In this document: positions 18,340-27,981 of the stretch, in pieces | How positions within the stretch are numbered: the first letter of the stretch is position 1 | How the letters are laid out: every line of letters starts with the position of its first letter | Source: Candidatus Pelagibacter sp. FZCC0015 | Lineage (GTDB): Bacteria > Pseudomonadota > Alphaproteobacteria > Pelagibacterales > Pelagibacteraceae | Assembly: GCF_007833635.1 (NCBI RefSeq) | Contig: NZ_CP031125.1 | Coordinates: forward strand, 868,001 to 932,000 | Length of the DNA: 64,000 nt | Direction of reading: 5' to 3' | The notes under the pieces: generated by a model | Databases searched by the model: none | Told to the model about the DNA's origin: nothing | The model's input: the letters and a program-made list of their open reading frames with translations, nothing else | Program-made: the position numbers and the translations under genes

Positions 18340-18888
18340 ATGCGACATATAAAAATTATTAAGTCAATTTCATTGATAATTTCATTATTCTTAATTACAA
18401 GTTGCTCAAATAATAGCGCTATGAAACCAGAAGACTTTAAAAACAAAGAACCAAGATTAATTATTGAGGAATACTTATCTGGAAATGTTAAGGCCTGGGG
18501 TGTTCTGCAAAATAGATCAGGAAAAGTTACAAGACAATTTTCTGCAGATTTAAATGGAACCTGGGATGGAAAGCAATTAATTCTTAAAGAAAAATTTAAT
18601 TGGGATGATGGTGAAGTTCAAGACCGAGAATGGACAATAAACAAAATTGATGAGCATAATTACGAAGGAACAGCAGGAGATGTTGTAGGTAAAGCAATAG
18701 GATATTCTTATGGACCAGCCTTTAAATTTGAATATGTTTTATTAGTTCCAGTTAAAGGTAAAGAATTAAAAATAACTTTCGATGATTGGATTTTTAAACA
18801 AGATGATAGAGTTGCAATTAATAGAGCTACAATGACTAAATTTGGTTTTAAAGTAGCTGAATTGACAGTTGTATTTGTAAAAGATTAA
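18340..18888 (+). CDS. DUF3833 family lipoprotein
   Basis: A protein of about 182 residues with a lipoprotein signal: a hydrophobic stretch followed by LITSC. I prefer the ATG at 18340 (MRHIKIIK) because a GGAGA lies just upstream; an in-frame ATG at 18328 would add four residues. The body matches the DUF3833 type: GNVKAWGVLQNRSGKVTRQF, LNGTWDGK, LKEKFNWDDGEVQDREW and the C-terminal DDWIFKQDDRVAINRATMTK. These lipoproteins accompany Cfa/DUF1365 clusters. A lipocalin-like fold is likely but unproven. Confidence 0.82.
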   Translation: MRHIKIIKSISLIISLFLITSCSNNSAMKPEDFKNKEPRLIIEEYLSGNVKAWGVLQNRSGKVTRQFSADLNGTWDGKQLILKEKFNWDDGEVQDREWTINKIDEHNYEGTAGDVVGKAIGYSYGPAFKFEYVLLVPVKGKELKITFDDWIFKQDDRVAINRATMTKFGFKVAELTVVFVKD

Positions 18889-19647
18889 CTATTTTTTTTG
18901 ATATTTTGTTAGTTTTCCAACTAAACCAAAATAAATTTTACTCGGTAAAAAACTCAATAGTTTTAATGTAATTGTAAGTGATTTTGGAAAATGTATTTCA
19001 AATATATTTTTGTTAATTAAACCTTCATAAATTTGATCTGCAGCATACTCAGGAGTTTTTAAAAAAGGCATTTTAAAATCATTTTTATCTGTCATTGGTG
19101 TTTTAATAAATCCAGGAGACACTAAACAAACACGTACATTGTATCTTTTAAAATCAAAGTACAAACTTTCAGCTAAGTTATTTAATGCAGATTTAGATGG
19201 TCCATATCCAGTTGAATTAGGTAACCCCCTATATCCTGCAATTGAAGAAACAATAGTAATTATACCGTTTTTTTTATCTCTAAAGTATTGTTCAACTGCT
19301 TTGATGCTATTCACAGTTCCAAAAAAATTTACTTTAAAGACATCTTCCATTTGTTCGACATCTATATCTTTTTCTTTTTTGGGATCCCATGTTCCAGTTG
19401 AAAAAAAACAAATATCTATATTTTCATATTTGTTTTTAATTTCATTAAATACTTCTTTGCATTTTTCCTTATCTGTTACATCTAAAGGAAAACCTGAAAT
19501 ATTTTCATAAGAATTTGAAAGCTCATTTAGTAATTCAGCTCTTCTTGCAGATATAGCAACATTCCATCCCTTACTTGCAAACTTAATCGCTAAAGCTTTT
19601 CCAATACCAGTACTACCGCCTGTAATCCAAATAGTTTTTTTAGTCAT
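18889..19647 (-). CDS. Short-chain dehydrogenase/reductase
   Basis: A 252-residue classical SDR with the cofactor motif TGGSTGIGKA (residues 10-19) and the catalytic Ser of VSSIAGYRG followed by YGPSKSAL (Tyr-x-x-x-Lys). The C-terminal 40 residues are hydrophobic and basic, suggesting membrane association. It is convergent with the DUF3833 gene with no gap and divergent from the TspO gene. It probably belongs functionally to the lipid cluster, since SDRs of this type co-occur with it; the substrate is unknown. Confidence 0.85.
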   Translation of the reverse strand: MTKKTIWITGGSTGIGKALAIKFASKGWNVAISARRAELLNELSNSYENISGFPLDVTDKEKCKEVFNEIKNKYENIDICFFSTGTWDPKKEKDIDVEQMEDVFKVNFFGTVNSIKAVEQYFRDKKNGIITIVSSIAGYRGLPNSTGYGPSKSALNNLAESLYFDFKRYNVRVCLVSPGFIKTPMTDKNDFKMPFLKTPEYAADQIYEGLINKNIFEIHFPKSLTITLKLLSFLPSKIYFGLVGKLTKYQKK

Positions 19648-19655
19648 TTTTTGTT

Positions 19656-20138
19656 ATGTATATATCTAACATGTTTAAAAATAAATTTTTAACATTTATA
19701 TTGTTTCTTGCTATTACATTCTCTGCTTCATTGATTGGCGGTTTAGCTACTGTTACTTTTAAAGAGCCATGGTACTCATTACTAAATAAACCATCATTTA
19801 ATCCACCCGATTGGATATTCGGACCTGTTTGGACCACCTTGTATACATTGATGACAGTTGCAATATGGCTTTATTGGCATACGAAAAATAGAGATATGAA
19901 TACTGTTTATATTTATTTTATCCATTTAGTATTCAATACAACTTGGAGTGTAGTTTTTTTTGTTTTTCACAATATGGTTTTGGCTCTTTTAGTATTAATC
20001 ATACTAATAGCATTGATAATCAATCTTATTTTAAGGTTTAAACGCGTCAAGTTGTTGAGTGCCTACCTAATGATTCCATATTTACTTTGGTGTAGCTTTG
20101 CACTAATTCTGAATACAAGCTTAATTATGTTAAATTAG
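19656..20138 (+). CDS. tspO: TspO/MBR family tryptophan-rich sensory protein
   Basis: A five-helix membrane protein of 155-160 residues. The TspO signature is clear: GGLATVTFKEPWYSLLNKPSFNPPDWIFGPVWTTLYTLM in the first half (given here as family landmark positions about 28-66) and FNTTWSVVFF later. TspO binds tetrapyrroles or steroids and is linked in alphaproteobacteria to oxygen and light responses. Two in-frame ATGs (19656 and 19671) are possible. It is divergent from the SDR with 8 bp between annotated starts. Confidence 0.9.
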   Translation: MYISNMFKNKFLTFILFLAITFSASLIGGLATVTFKEPWYSLLNKPSFNPPDWIFGPVWTTLYTLMTVAIWLYWHTKNRDMNTVYIYFIHLVFNTTWSVVFFVFHNMVLALLVLIILIALIINLILRFKRVKLLSAYLMIPYLLWCSFALILNTSLIMLN

Positions 20139-20140
20139 AT

Positions 20141-21244
20141 ATGGATGATGTTGTAGTAATTGGTGGTGGAATTATAGGGGCGGCGACTGCTTATTTTTTA
20201 TCCAAAGAGGGTAGAAAAGTAAAAGTTATTGAAAGAGACCCTACTTATAAAACAGCCTCATTCCCATTATCTTTAGGTGGTTTTAGAAGACAATTTTTCC
20301 AAAAAGAAAATATTTTATTAGGAAAATTTGCAAGAGAATTTATTTTCCAAATACCAGAATTATTAAAAACAGAAAAAAATCCTAATCCAACAGCTAGTAT
20401 GGTAACCAATGGATATCTTTTAATGTTTGGTCCTGAACACGCTGAAGAACAATATAGAGCATTAGAAAATCACAAAGAATGTGATGCAGGAACAAAAAAT
20501 ATTAAAGGTTCAGAATTATCAAAAGTTTTTCCTTATGTGAATAGTGAAGGAATAGAGACAGCAACTTATACGGATAATCAAAGTGAAGGATGGATTGATC
20601 CATTTATGTTTCATAGTGCTCTTAAAAGTAAAGCAATAGAGCTTGGAGCAGAGTTTATTAAAGGTGAAGTAAAAAGTATTTCAGAAATAAATGCTAAAAC
20701 AATTGTTTCTGCGGCTGGTTGTTGGACAAAAGAATTGTTAGAAGATATTCCTGTTGTTCCTCAAAAGCATACCGTGTTTAGAGTAAAATGCCCAACATAT
20801 ATAAAAGAGATGCCACTCAGTGGAGACTTAACAACTGGTGTTTATTGGAGACCAGAAGGTGGGGAATATTTAGCAGGATCACCTATTTCTGTATTTGATG
20901 CAAATGATTTGGAACCAGCTTGGAATGATTTTGAGGAATTAGTTTGGCCAGCTCTCGCAAAGAGAATACCTGCCTTTGAAGAATTGAAGTTAACTGGTGG
21001 ATGGGCAGGTTACTATGATTGTAATAGATTAGATAATAATGCAGTTGTTGGTAAGCATCCAAAATATGACAATGTTTATATGGCCTCTGGATTTACAGGC
21101 CGAGGATTAATGCAGGCACCAGGTATCGGTAGAGCCTTAACTGAATTAATCACAACAGGATCATACCAAACAATTGATATAAGTGATTTTGCAGTTGAGA
21201 GAGTTTTGGGTAAAACCGCTAGGCCAGAGCCCTACGTTCTATAA
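20141..21244 (+). CDS. FAD-dependent oxidoreductase, DAO family
   Basis: A 367-residue member of the D-amino-acid oxidase/sarcosine oxidase superfamily. It has the N-terminal nucleotide-binding motif VVIGGGIIGAATAYFLSKEG and VIERDP, then ASFPLSLGGFRRQFF, SAAGCWTKELL, and the C-terminal MASGFTGRGLMQAPGIGRAL. It most likely oxidises an amine or N-methyl amino acid. It lacks an adjacent heterotetrameric sarcosine oxidase partner, so it is probably a single-subunit enzyme. The substrate is open. Its stop is convergent with selO. Confidence 0.85.
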   Translation: MDDVVVIGGGIIGAATAYFLSKEGRKVKVIERDPTYKTASFPLSLGGFRRQFFQKENILLGKFAREFIFQIPELLKTEKNPNPTASMVTNGYLLMFGPEHAEEQYRALENHKECDAGTKNIKGSELSKVFPYVNSEGIETATYTDNQSEGWIDPFMFHSALKSKAIELGAEFIKGEVKSISEINAKTIVSAAGCWTKELLEDIPVVPQKHTVFRVKCPTYIKEMPLSGDLTTGVYWRPEGGEYLAGSPISVFDANDLEPAWNDFEELVWPALAKRIPAFEELKLTGGWAGYYDCNRLDNNAVVGKHPKYDNVYMASGFTGRGLMQAPGIGRALTELITTGSYQTIDISDFAVERVLGKTARPEPYVL

Positions 21245-21245
21245 A

Positions 21246-22691
21246 TTAAGTTCCACAAAAAGTTTGATATTTTTCGTTGCTCGATGGAGCAGGTGTTTGA
21301 TATTCTTCAATATTAATCTGATTGTCATAAGGATTTTTTAAAATAGCTAATAACTTTTTCATTTTATCTAAACTTCCTTTATCTGCTTCAGCTAAAGCTT
21401 CCTCTACTTTATGGTTTCTAGGAATTACAATTGGATTATTTGATTTCATAAGTTTGCTTTGTTTTTCCGTAGTTGAATTATTTAACTCAGATCTTTTTTT
21501 CCATTTATTTTTCCAATCGATAAAATCATTACTTTTGTAAACTTCATCAGAATTGATATCCATTAAATTACAAAAAGTATTTGTATAATCTGCTTTATTT
21601 TTTTCCATCCAATTAAACAAATCATTAATTAATTTTTTATCATTTTTATCTTCACCAAATAGACCAAGCTTGTCTCTCATCATATTCAGCCATTTATCTT
21701 CATAAATATTTTGAAAGTTATCTATTAAATCAGTTGCTAATTTAATTGCAGTATCTTCATTTTTATCAATTAGAGGAATTAAACATTCTGCAAATCTTGC
21801 TAAATTCCATTTTGTAATTGGTGGTTGATTAGAAAAGGCATATCTTCCAAATTTATCGATTGAGCTAAATACAGTTTTTGGATCATAATGATCCATAAAT
21901 GCGCAAGGACCATAATCTATTGTTTCGCCTGAAATTGCCATGTTATCAGTATTCATAACTCCATGAATAAATCCAACTCTCATCCAATTGATTACTAGCT
22001 GGCATTGCTTTTCCATTACAAGATTTAACAGATCTAATGCTTTTGAATTTGATGTTTTAATTTCTGGATAATGTCTGTTTATTGTGTAGTCGACTAAAGT
22101 ATTTAAATTTTCAATGTTTTGAGTTGCAGCAATATATTGAAATGTTCCAACTCGAAGATGACTTGATGCAACTCTTGTTAAAATAGCGCCTTGTAAAAGA
22201 TTTTCTCTTACAACTTTTTCTCCTGTTTTGACTACAGCAAGGCTTCTCGTAGTTGGAATATTTAATGAATATATCGCTTCACTGATAATATATTCTCTAA
22301 GCATAGGTCCTAGTGCTGCTCTTCCATCACCACCTCTAGAAAAAGAAGTTCTTCCCGAACCTTTAAACTGAATGTCAAAACGATTGTCATTGTTTACTAA
22401 ATGCTCACCCAATAAAACCGCTCTACCATCTCCCAACATAGTAAAGTGTCCAAATTGATGACCTGCATATGCTTGCGCAATAGTATTAGTTTCTTCCGGT
22501 ATGGAGTTTCCAGAAAATATTTCTGCTAATTTTTTTTTGTCCGTTTTTGAAAAATCTAAATTTAAATTAGAGGCTAGTTCCTCATTTAAAATTACCAATT
22601 CAGGATCATGAACAGGAGTTGGTTTAATATTTTCTTTAAAAGTATTTGATAACTTTGAATATGTATTATCAAAATGCCAACCAATGGTCAT
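21246..22691 (-). CDS. selO: SelO/YdiU family protein AMPylase
   Basis: A 481-residue pseudokinase-fold protein that, in studied homologues, transfers AMP to protein hydroxyls and responds to redox stress. Seen motifs include AQAYAGHQFGHFTMLGDGRA, FKGSGRTSFSRGGDGRAALG, REYIISEAI, HLRVGTFQY, HGVMNTDNMAISGETIDYGP and GRYAFSNQP. The C-terminus reads TFCGT, placing a cysteine close to the end where eukaryotic SelO has selenocysteine. It lies 5 bp downstream of the formate dehydrogenase operon and may be part of it. Confidence 0.94.
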   Translation of the reverse strand: MTIGWHFDNTYSKLSNTFKENIKPTPVHDPELVILNEELASNLNLDFSKTDKKKLAEIFSGNSIPEETNTIAQAYAGHQFGHFTMLGDGRAVLLGEHLVNNDNRFDIQFKGSGRTSFSRGGDGRAALGPMLREYIISEAIYSLNIPTTRSLAVVKTGEKVVRENLLQGAILTRVASSHLRVGTFQYIAATQNIENLNTLVDYTINRHYPEIKTSNSKALDLLNLVMEKQCQLVINWMRVGFIHGVMNTDNMAISGETIDYGPCAFMDHYDPKTVFSSIDKFGRYAFSNQPPITKWNLARFAECLIPLIDKNEDTAIKLATDLIDNFQNIYEDKWLNMMRDKLGLFGEDKNDKKLINDLFNWMEKNKADYTNTFCNLMDINSDEVYKSNDFIDWKNKWKKRSELNNSTTEKQSKLMKSNNPIVIPRNHKVEEALAEADKGSLDKMKKLLAILKNPYDNQINIEEYQTPAPSSNEKYQTFCGT

Positions 22692-22696
22692 TTTAA

Positions 22697-25465
22697 TTAA
22701 CTAACTTCAGCTTGATTTTCTTTTGGTTTAACTTCTGTTTTAAATTGATTAGAAATTTTTTGTACTTCAACAGAAGATACTTTGTATTCCGCACACATTG
22801 TTTCTTCATCTTTACCATGACCTGTAACCATATTAACCATATGCTCTGGGAAATGGAACGTAGTAAACACAATTCCTTCTTTAACTTTATCTGTAACCTC
22901 GACTTTAAGCGCAACCTCACCTCTACCTGAATAAAGTCTTCCAATATCACCAGTATTTAAATCTCTATGAGCCGCATCTTTAGGATGAATTAATAAAACA
23001 TCTTCATCAACAATATTTATATTTTTTGTTCTTCTAGTCATTGTTGCTGCATTGTAATGTTGTAAAACTCTACTAGTTGTTAAAATCAGAGGATAGTCTT
23101 TTTGATTAGCTTCTATTTCTGATGATTCTTTCCAATCAAAGTTTTTTAGTCTGCCTTTACCTAATTTAAATGTTTCTGTATGTAAAATTTTTGTATCAGT
23201 TCCATCTTCTTGAACTGGCCATTGTAATCCAAATTTTCCAAGTCTCTCTCTAGTAACACCCTTAAAGAAAGGAACGATATCAGCAATTTCTGCTAGAACT
23301 TGATCTGCATCATAAGTTGGCTGATCAAATCCTAATTTCTGCATCATCTCAGTTACAATTAATCCATCAGGTTTAGTGCCTGGTAGAGGAGGTACAGCTC
23401 TGTTCACTCTTTGAATTCTTCTCTCAGTGTTAGTAAAAGTTCCATCTTTTTCTAAGAACGTTGTACCTGGCAGAACAACAGTTGCTAATTTTGCTGTTTC
23501 ACTCATAAATATTTCTTGAACAACTAAAAGTTCTAAAGAATTCATAGCTTCAATTACATGAGCACTATTAGGATCTGTTTGAACAATATCTTCTCCAATG
23601 ATCCATAAACCTTTTAATTCCTTGTTTATTGCAGCTTCAAACATTTGAGGAATTTTTAATCCTGGTTTAGTTGGGTGAGTTACTCCATATTTTTCAGTAT
23701 AGAATTCTTGATGTTTTTCATCAGCTACAGGAAAATATCCAGCACCTTGGTGTGGTTGACATCCCATATCTGCTGCACCTTGAACATTGTTTTGACCTCT
23801 TAAAGGATTAACTCCGACACCTTTTCGTCCAATGTTTCCAGTAATCATTGCTAGATCTGCAATTAACATTACAGTTTTAGATCCCTGTTCATGCTCAGTA
23901 ACTCCTAAACCATGGAACTCCATTGAATTTCTTGCAGTAGCATATGCAATTGCTGCTTCTTTAACTAATTGTTTATCTACACCAGCTACTTTTGCTAAAT
24001 GATCAACATCTTGTCTTTCAATTTCTTTTAAGAAATTATCAAAACCTTCAGTTCTATCTCTAACAAAATCTGCATTATAAAGTTTTGATTTAATAATAAA
24101 GTGCAACATCATATTTAGAACTGCAACGTTAGTTCCTGGTCTTAGTTTAATATGATAATCAGCAAGTTTTGCAAGTTCAGTTGTAACTGGATCAAGTACA
24201 ATTAATTTTTTACCTTTCATAACTTGCTGTTTTATTTTTGCACCTGTTACAGGATGAGCATTTGTTGGATTAGCTCCAATTACCAAAAATAAATCTGCAT
24301 GATAAATATCTTCTGTAGAGTTAGTTGCTGCCCCAGTCCCAAAAGTTTGTTGCATTCCCCAAGCTGTTGGAGAATGACAAATTCTTGCACAACAATCTAC
24401 ACTGTTAGTTCCCACAGCCGCTCTAATCATTTTTTGAAAAACATAATTTTCTTCATTCGTACATCTTGCAGAAGAAATTCCAGCAAAGGCATCTGGACCA
24501 TTATCTTTTGTAATTCTGTTCATTTCTTTTTTAATAAAATCATAAGCTTCATCCCAAGAAGCTTCTTCAAACTTTCCATTTCTTTTAATCAAAGGTGTTT
24601 TTAATCTGTCTGGATGATCATAAAAACTAAATGCATATCTTCCTTTAATACATGTATGACCAGCATTTACCTCTGTTTGTTTTGGAGTATCTATTGCAAC
24701 AACTTTATCATCTTTTATTGATGCTTCTAAATTACATCCAACACCACAGTATGAACAAGTTGTTCTAACTTTTTTATCTACAGCTGCAGATTTAGATTGA
24801 AAAACATCTGAAATAGCATCTGTTGGACATGTATGCGCACATGCTCCACAAGATACACACGAACTATCTCCAAACATCATATCATTATCAGTTGTTATTC
24901 TAGATTCAAAACCTCTTCCGCTCATTGTTAGTACAAATGAACCTTGAATTTCATCACAAGCTCTGACACATCTTCCACAATTAATACAGTTGTCTAAGTT
25001 CATTCTCATGTAATCGTGAGAAGTATCTCTTGGTATACCTTTGTGTTGTTTAGGACTGTTGTATCTGTGATCAGCAACTCCTAAATCGTTTGCTACTGTT
25101 TGTAATTCACAATTATTATTTACCTCACAAGTATCACACTCCATTGGATGGTCTGTTAAAACTAATTCAACAATATTTTTTCTTAGACTTGTTAAAGCTT
25201 CATTTGAAGTAAAGATATGTTGGTTTTCAGCAACTGGAGTATGACAAGATGCAACCACTCTTGTTGGACCATCTTTTTCTAAAGCAACTTCTACAGAGCA
25301 AACTCTGCAAGCTCCATAAGGAGCTAGGTTTGGATCATCACATAAAGTAGGTACTTTTTTTTCACCTACATAGCTTTTTACAAATTTTAAAATAGATGTG
25401 TGTTTAGGACCAATTTCGTATGGTTTTCCATCAATATAAGCAATTTTTCTTTTTTCTGAGCTCAT
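22697..25465 (-). CDS. fdsA: NAD-dependent formate dehydrogenase, alpha (molybdenum) subunit
   Basis: A 922-residue protein with the full multidomain order. A 2Fe-2S plant-type domain comes first (CDDPNLAPYGACRVC), then a complex-I-like DHPMECDTCEVNNNC segment, then two 4Fe-4S clusters (CINCGRCVRAC and CVSCGACAHTC). The Mo-bis-MGD catalytic part begins with CSYCGVGC. The molybdenum ligand is the cysteine in ARICHSPTAWGM, so it is the Cys form, not selenocysteine. It oxidises formate to CO2 in the cytoplasm. Cofactor genes fdhD, mobA and moeA are nearby. Start overlaps the beta subunit stop by 1 nt. Confidence 0.94.
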   Translation of the reverse strand: MSSEKRKIAYIDGKPYEIGPKHTSILKFVKSYVGEKKVPTLCDDPNLAPYGACRVCSVEVALEKDGPTRVVASCHTPVAENQHIFTSNEALTSLRKNIVELVLTDHPMECDTCEVNNNCELQTVANDLGVADHRYNSPKQHKGIPRDTSHDYMRMNLDNCINCGRCVRACDEIQGSFVLTMSGRGFESRITTDNDMMFGDSSCVSCGACAHTCPTDAISDVFQSKSAAVDKKVRTTCSYCGVGCNLEASIKDDKVVAIDTPKQTEVNAGHTCIKGRYAFSFYDHPDRLKTPLIKRNGKFEEASWDEAYDFIKKEMNRITKDNGPDAFAGISSARCTNEENYVFQKMIRAAVGTNSVDCCARICHSPTAWGMQQTFGTGAATNSTEDIYHADLFLVIGANPTNAHPVTGAKIKQQVMKGKKLIVLDPVTTELAKLADYHIKLRPGTNVAVLNMMLHFIIKSKLYNADFVRDRTEGFDNFLKEIERQDVDHLAKVAGVDKQLVKEAAIAYATARNSMEFHGLGVTEHEQGSKTVMLIADLAMITGNIGRKGVGVNPLRGQNNVQGAADMGCQPHQGAGYFPVADEKHQEFYTEKYGVTHPTKPGLKIPQMFEAAINKELKGLWIIGEDIVQTDPNSAHVIEAMNSLELLVVQEIFMSETAKLATVVLPGTTFLEKDGTFTNTERRIQRVNRAVPPLPGTKPDGLIVTEMMQKLGFDQPTYDADQVLAEIADIVPFFKGVTRERLGKFGLQWPVQEDGTDTKILHTETFKLGKGRLKNFDWKESSEIEANQKDYPLILTTSRVLQHYNAATMTRRTKNINIVDEDVLLIHPKDAAHRDLNTGDIGRLYSGRGEVALKVEVTDKVKEGIVFTTFHFPEHMVNMVTGHGKDEETMCAEYKVSSVEVQKISNQFKTEVKPKENQAEVS

Positions 25466-27120
25466 TAATTATCTTTCACCATATCATTTTTCATTTCATC
25501 ACCAAAGTATTTTAGAATGTTCTGAATTGGAGTTGGGATTGCTCCACAAAGTGCACATAGGCATCCTTTTTGCATGGTAACCAACAATTCTTCTAGTAAT
25601 TTTAAAGGAATTTTAGCTGTTTTATTCTTAGCTTGATCAAACATCTCCTTACCTCTGTAAGATCCAAGTCTTCCTGGGAAACATTTCCCGCACGATTCTT
25701 CTGCTGAGAATTCAAACAAGTGATGAATATATTCAGCCATTGGAAAATCTTTTGGAATACTAACTACACTTGCGTGACCTAACATAAAACCTTTTGCTGT
25801 GAACTCTTGAAAATCCAAATTTAAATTTTCTATTTCATTTAAAGGAACAACCCCACCTAAAGGGCCTCCTATTTGAAATGCTTTAACAGGTTCTTTGTAT
25901 CCACCACCAATTTCATTAAATATTTTTTTCATTGGTGTACCCATATCAATTTCATAAACACCTGGGTTGTTAAAGAAACTATCTAAACAAACTAATTTTG
26001 TTCCAGCTGATTTTTTATTTCCAACTGAAGAAAATTTTTCTGATCCATTTAATAAAATTCCAGTTGCAGCAGCTAATGTTTCGACATTATTAACCACAGT
26101 TGGTTTTTTATATAATCCTTCGGTAACAGGGAAGGGAGGTCTAACATCAACCTCTGCTCTTCTTCCTTCAATAGATGCAATCAAAGCTGTTTCTTCTCCA
26201 CAAATATAAGCACCTTGACCAATACAAATTCCAAGATCAAAAGAAAAATCAGTTCCTAAAATATTTTCACCTAGTAAATTTAATTTTTTAAGTTCATTGA
26301 TGCAGCCATTAATTGCTTCAATAGATTTAGGATATTCACCTCTAATGTATAATACTCCTTCATTACTTCCTATCACATAACCACAAATTACCATTCCAAA
26401 AATAACTTTTAAAGGTTGGTCCTCTAATAAGTATCTGTCTGAGAAAGCTCCAGAGTCACCCTCATCTGCATTACAGATAACATATTTTTTATCTCCTTTT
26501 GCTTTGCTACAGAAATCCCATTTCATTCCTGTTGGAAAACCTGCACCACCTCTTCCTGTTAAATTTGAGTCTAATAATGATTTTATTATTTCTTTTTTAT
26601 CTGTTTTTATAAATTTACTTAATTGCTCTTTGAATTGATTTGTTGATGATAATTTGTCATCCATTAAAAAACTTGTTGTAGCAAAACTTTTTGAGAAAAA
26701 TTTTTCTTGCTTAATTTCCTCACCTTTAATTATTTGGTCAATTTTTTCTATATCTTTACCAGCATAATTTTCTCCATCATAATGGAAAGCATGGTTTTCA
26801 TAACAATGACCTAAGCAGAACATTTCTCCAACTTTGTCATCACCTAGTTTTTCTTTTAATTTATCTTTTAATTTGTCTTGAGTACCTGCACACATGCATG
26901 CACTACCGTTACAAACAAAAGCTTTCTTTTCTCTATGAGAGGGTCTCAAAAATTCATAAAAGGATTCTGCACCATGGAGAGTTGAAACACCTAGGTTATG
27001 TTTTTTGGCAATCTCTTTAATATCTTGTGGATTATCGCTCAAGGTATTTTCTGAGATTTGCTTAAATAGGTTGTCTTTTAAGCCTATTCTGCCTGATAAA
27101 TTACTTATATTTTTTGACAC
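25465..27120 (-). CDS. fdsB: Formate dehydrogenase NuoE-NuoF fusion (gamma plus beta subunits)
   Basis: A 551-residue fusion. The N-terminal 125 residues are NuoE/thioredoxin-like with 2Fe-2S cysteines in CNGSACMCAGTQ and CLGHC. The rest is NuoF-like: SNLTGRGGAGFPTGMKW (NADH site), CNADEGDSGAFSDRYLLE (FMN site), YIRGEYP, ICGEETALIASIEGRR, and the 4Fe-4S motif SCGKCFPGR with a later CLCALCG. It passes electrons from FdsA to NAD+. In some bacteria FdsG and FdsB are separate; here they are one chain. No small FdsD subunit gene is seen in this operon. Confidence 0.93.
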   Translation of the reverse strand: MSKNISNLSGRIGLKDNLFKQISENTLSDNPQDIKEIAKKHNLGVSTLHGAESFYEFLRPSHREKKAFVCNGSACMCAGTQDKLKDKLKEKLGDDKVGEMFCLGHCYENHAFHYDGENYAGKDIEKIDQIIKGEEIKQEKFFSKSFATTSFLMDDKLSSTNQFKEQLSKFIKTDKKEIIKSLLDSNLTGRGGAGFPTGMKWDFCSKAKGDKKYVICNADEGDSGAFSDRYLLEDQPLKVIFGMVICGYVIGSNEGVLYIRGEYPKSIEAINGCINELKKLNLLGENILGTDFSFDLGICIGQGAYICGEETALIASIEGRRAEVDVRPPFPVTEGLYKKPTVVNNVETLAAATGILLNGSEKFSSVGNKKSAGTKLVCLDSFFNNPGVYEIDMGTPMKKIFNEIGGGYKEPVKAFQIGGPLGGVVPLNEIENLNLDFQEFTAKGFMLGHASVVSIPKDFPMAEYIHHLFEFSAEESCGKCFPGRLGSYRGKEMFDQAKNKTAKIPLKLLEELLVTMQKGCLCALCGAIPTPIQNILKYFGDEMKNDMVKDN

Positions 27121-27138
27121 AAATACCCTTTTATTAAT

Positions 27139-27978
27139 TTAGCCCACAATAACTTTTTTGTTATTTGTGTAAATATTAAAACTGTCCCTCTTTACGAAAC
27201 CAACAAGGGTAATGTCAAATTTATTCGCTAAATCGATAGCAAGACTAGTTGGCGCACCAACGCCTATCATTATGCCTATATCTGTCATCAAAACCTTTTG
27301 AACCAATTCAAAATTTAGTCTACCTGAGCATGTTATAAATTGGTTTTTCGGATCAATTTGATTGTTCTTTAATGCACAACCAATAAGTTTATCTAGAGCA
27401 TTATGTCTTCCTACATCCTCTCTGACAGCAACCAACTCTCCATTACTATTAAAAAGACCACTTGCATGAATTCCACCTGTTTTACTAAATTCTGATTGAC
27501 CTTCTCTCAATGTATCTGGCGATTTAACAATTACCTCTTTTTTGATTTTGGGTTCTGATGAATGTGTTTTGTTTTTTTTAATTATTTCTAGAGCATCAAG
27601 TGAAGATTTTCCACACACACCACATGAGGAATTAGTTAAAAAGTCTCTTTTTATTTTTGCAATATTTATATTTTTAGAATTATTTAAAGTTGCTAAAATT
27701 TTATTTTGAATATTGTATTGACCAACTTTATCTCCATAACTTTCTATTGAATCAATATCACTAATATTTGTTATAATTTGTTCATTATATAAAAACCCTC
27801 TTACAAGATCCTCATCATCGCCAGGAGTTCTCATTGTTATAGATAAACTTTGATTTATCCATTTGTCTGTTTCTTTATACTTTAATGAAATCTCCAATGG
27901 TTCTTCAATTGAAATTAAATCATCTATATTTTCAAACTTATTAGATGAATACTTTAAAACTTTGTATTTTGAATTCAT
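27139..27978 (-). CDS. fdhD: Formate dehydrogenase accessory sulfurtransferase
   Basis: A 279-residue FdhD homologue. FdhD passes sulfur from a cysteine desulfurase to the molybdenum cofactor before insertion in formate dehydrogenase. Seen motifs are MRTPGDDEDLVRGFLYNEQI, the redox-loop cysteines in SSCGVCGKSSLD, TGGIHASGLF, VREDVGRHNALDKLIG and SGRLNFELVQKV. It lies 18 bp upstream of fdsB on the same strand, forming one maturation and enzyme operon. Confidence 0.95.
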   Translation of the reverse strand: MNSKYKVLKYSSNKFENIDDLISIEEPLEISLKYKETDKWINQSLSITMRTPGDDEDLVRGFLYNEQIITNISDIDSIESYGDKVGQYNIQNKILATLNNSKNINIAKIKRDFLTNSSCGVCGKSSLDALEIIKKNKTHSSEPKIKKEVIVKSPDTLREGQSEFSKTGGIHASGLFNSNGELVAVREDVGRHNALDKLIGCALKNNQIDPKNQFITCSGRLNFELVQKVLMTDIGIMIGVGAPTSLAIDLANKFDITLVGFVKRDSFNIYTNNKKVIVG

Positions 27979-27981
27979 AAA

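Noticed and set aside
22693-22950. Alternative frames at the 3' end of fdsA
   Set aside because: They overlap a clear, conserved molybdoprotein frame and show no independent motif; no evidence for an fdsD gene.
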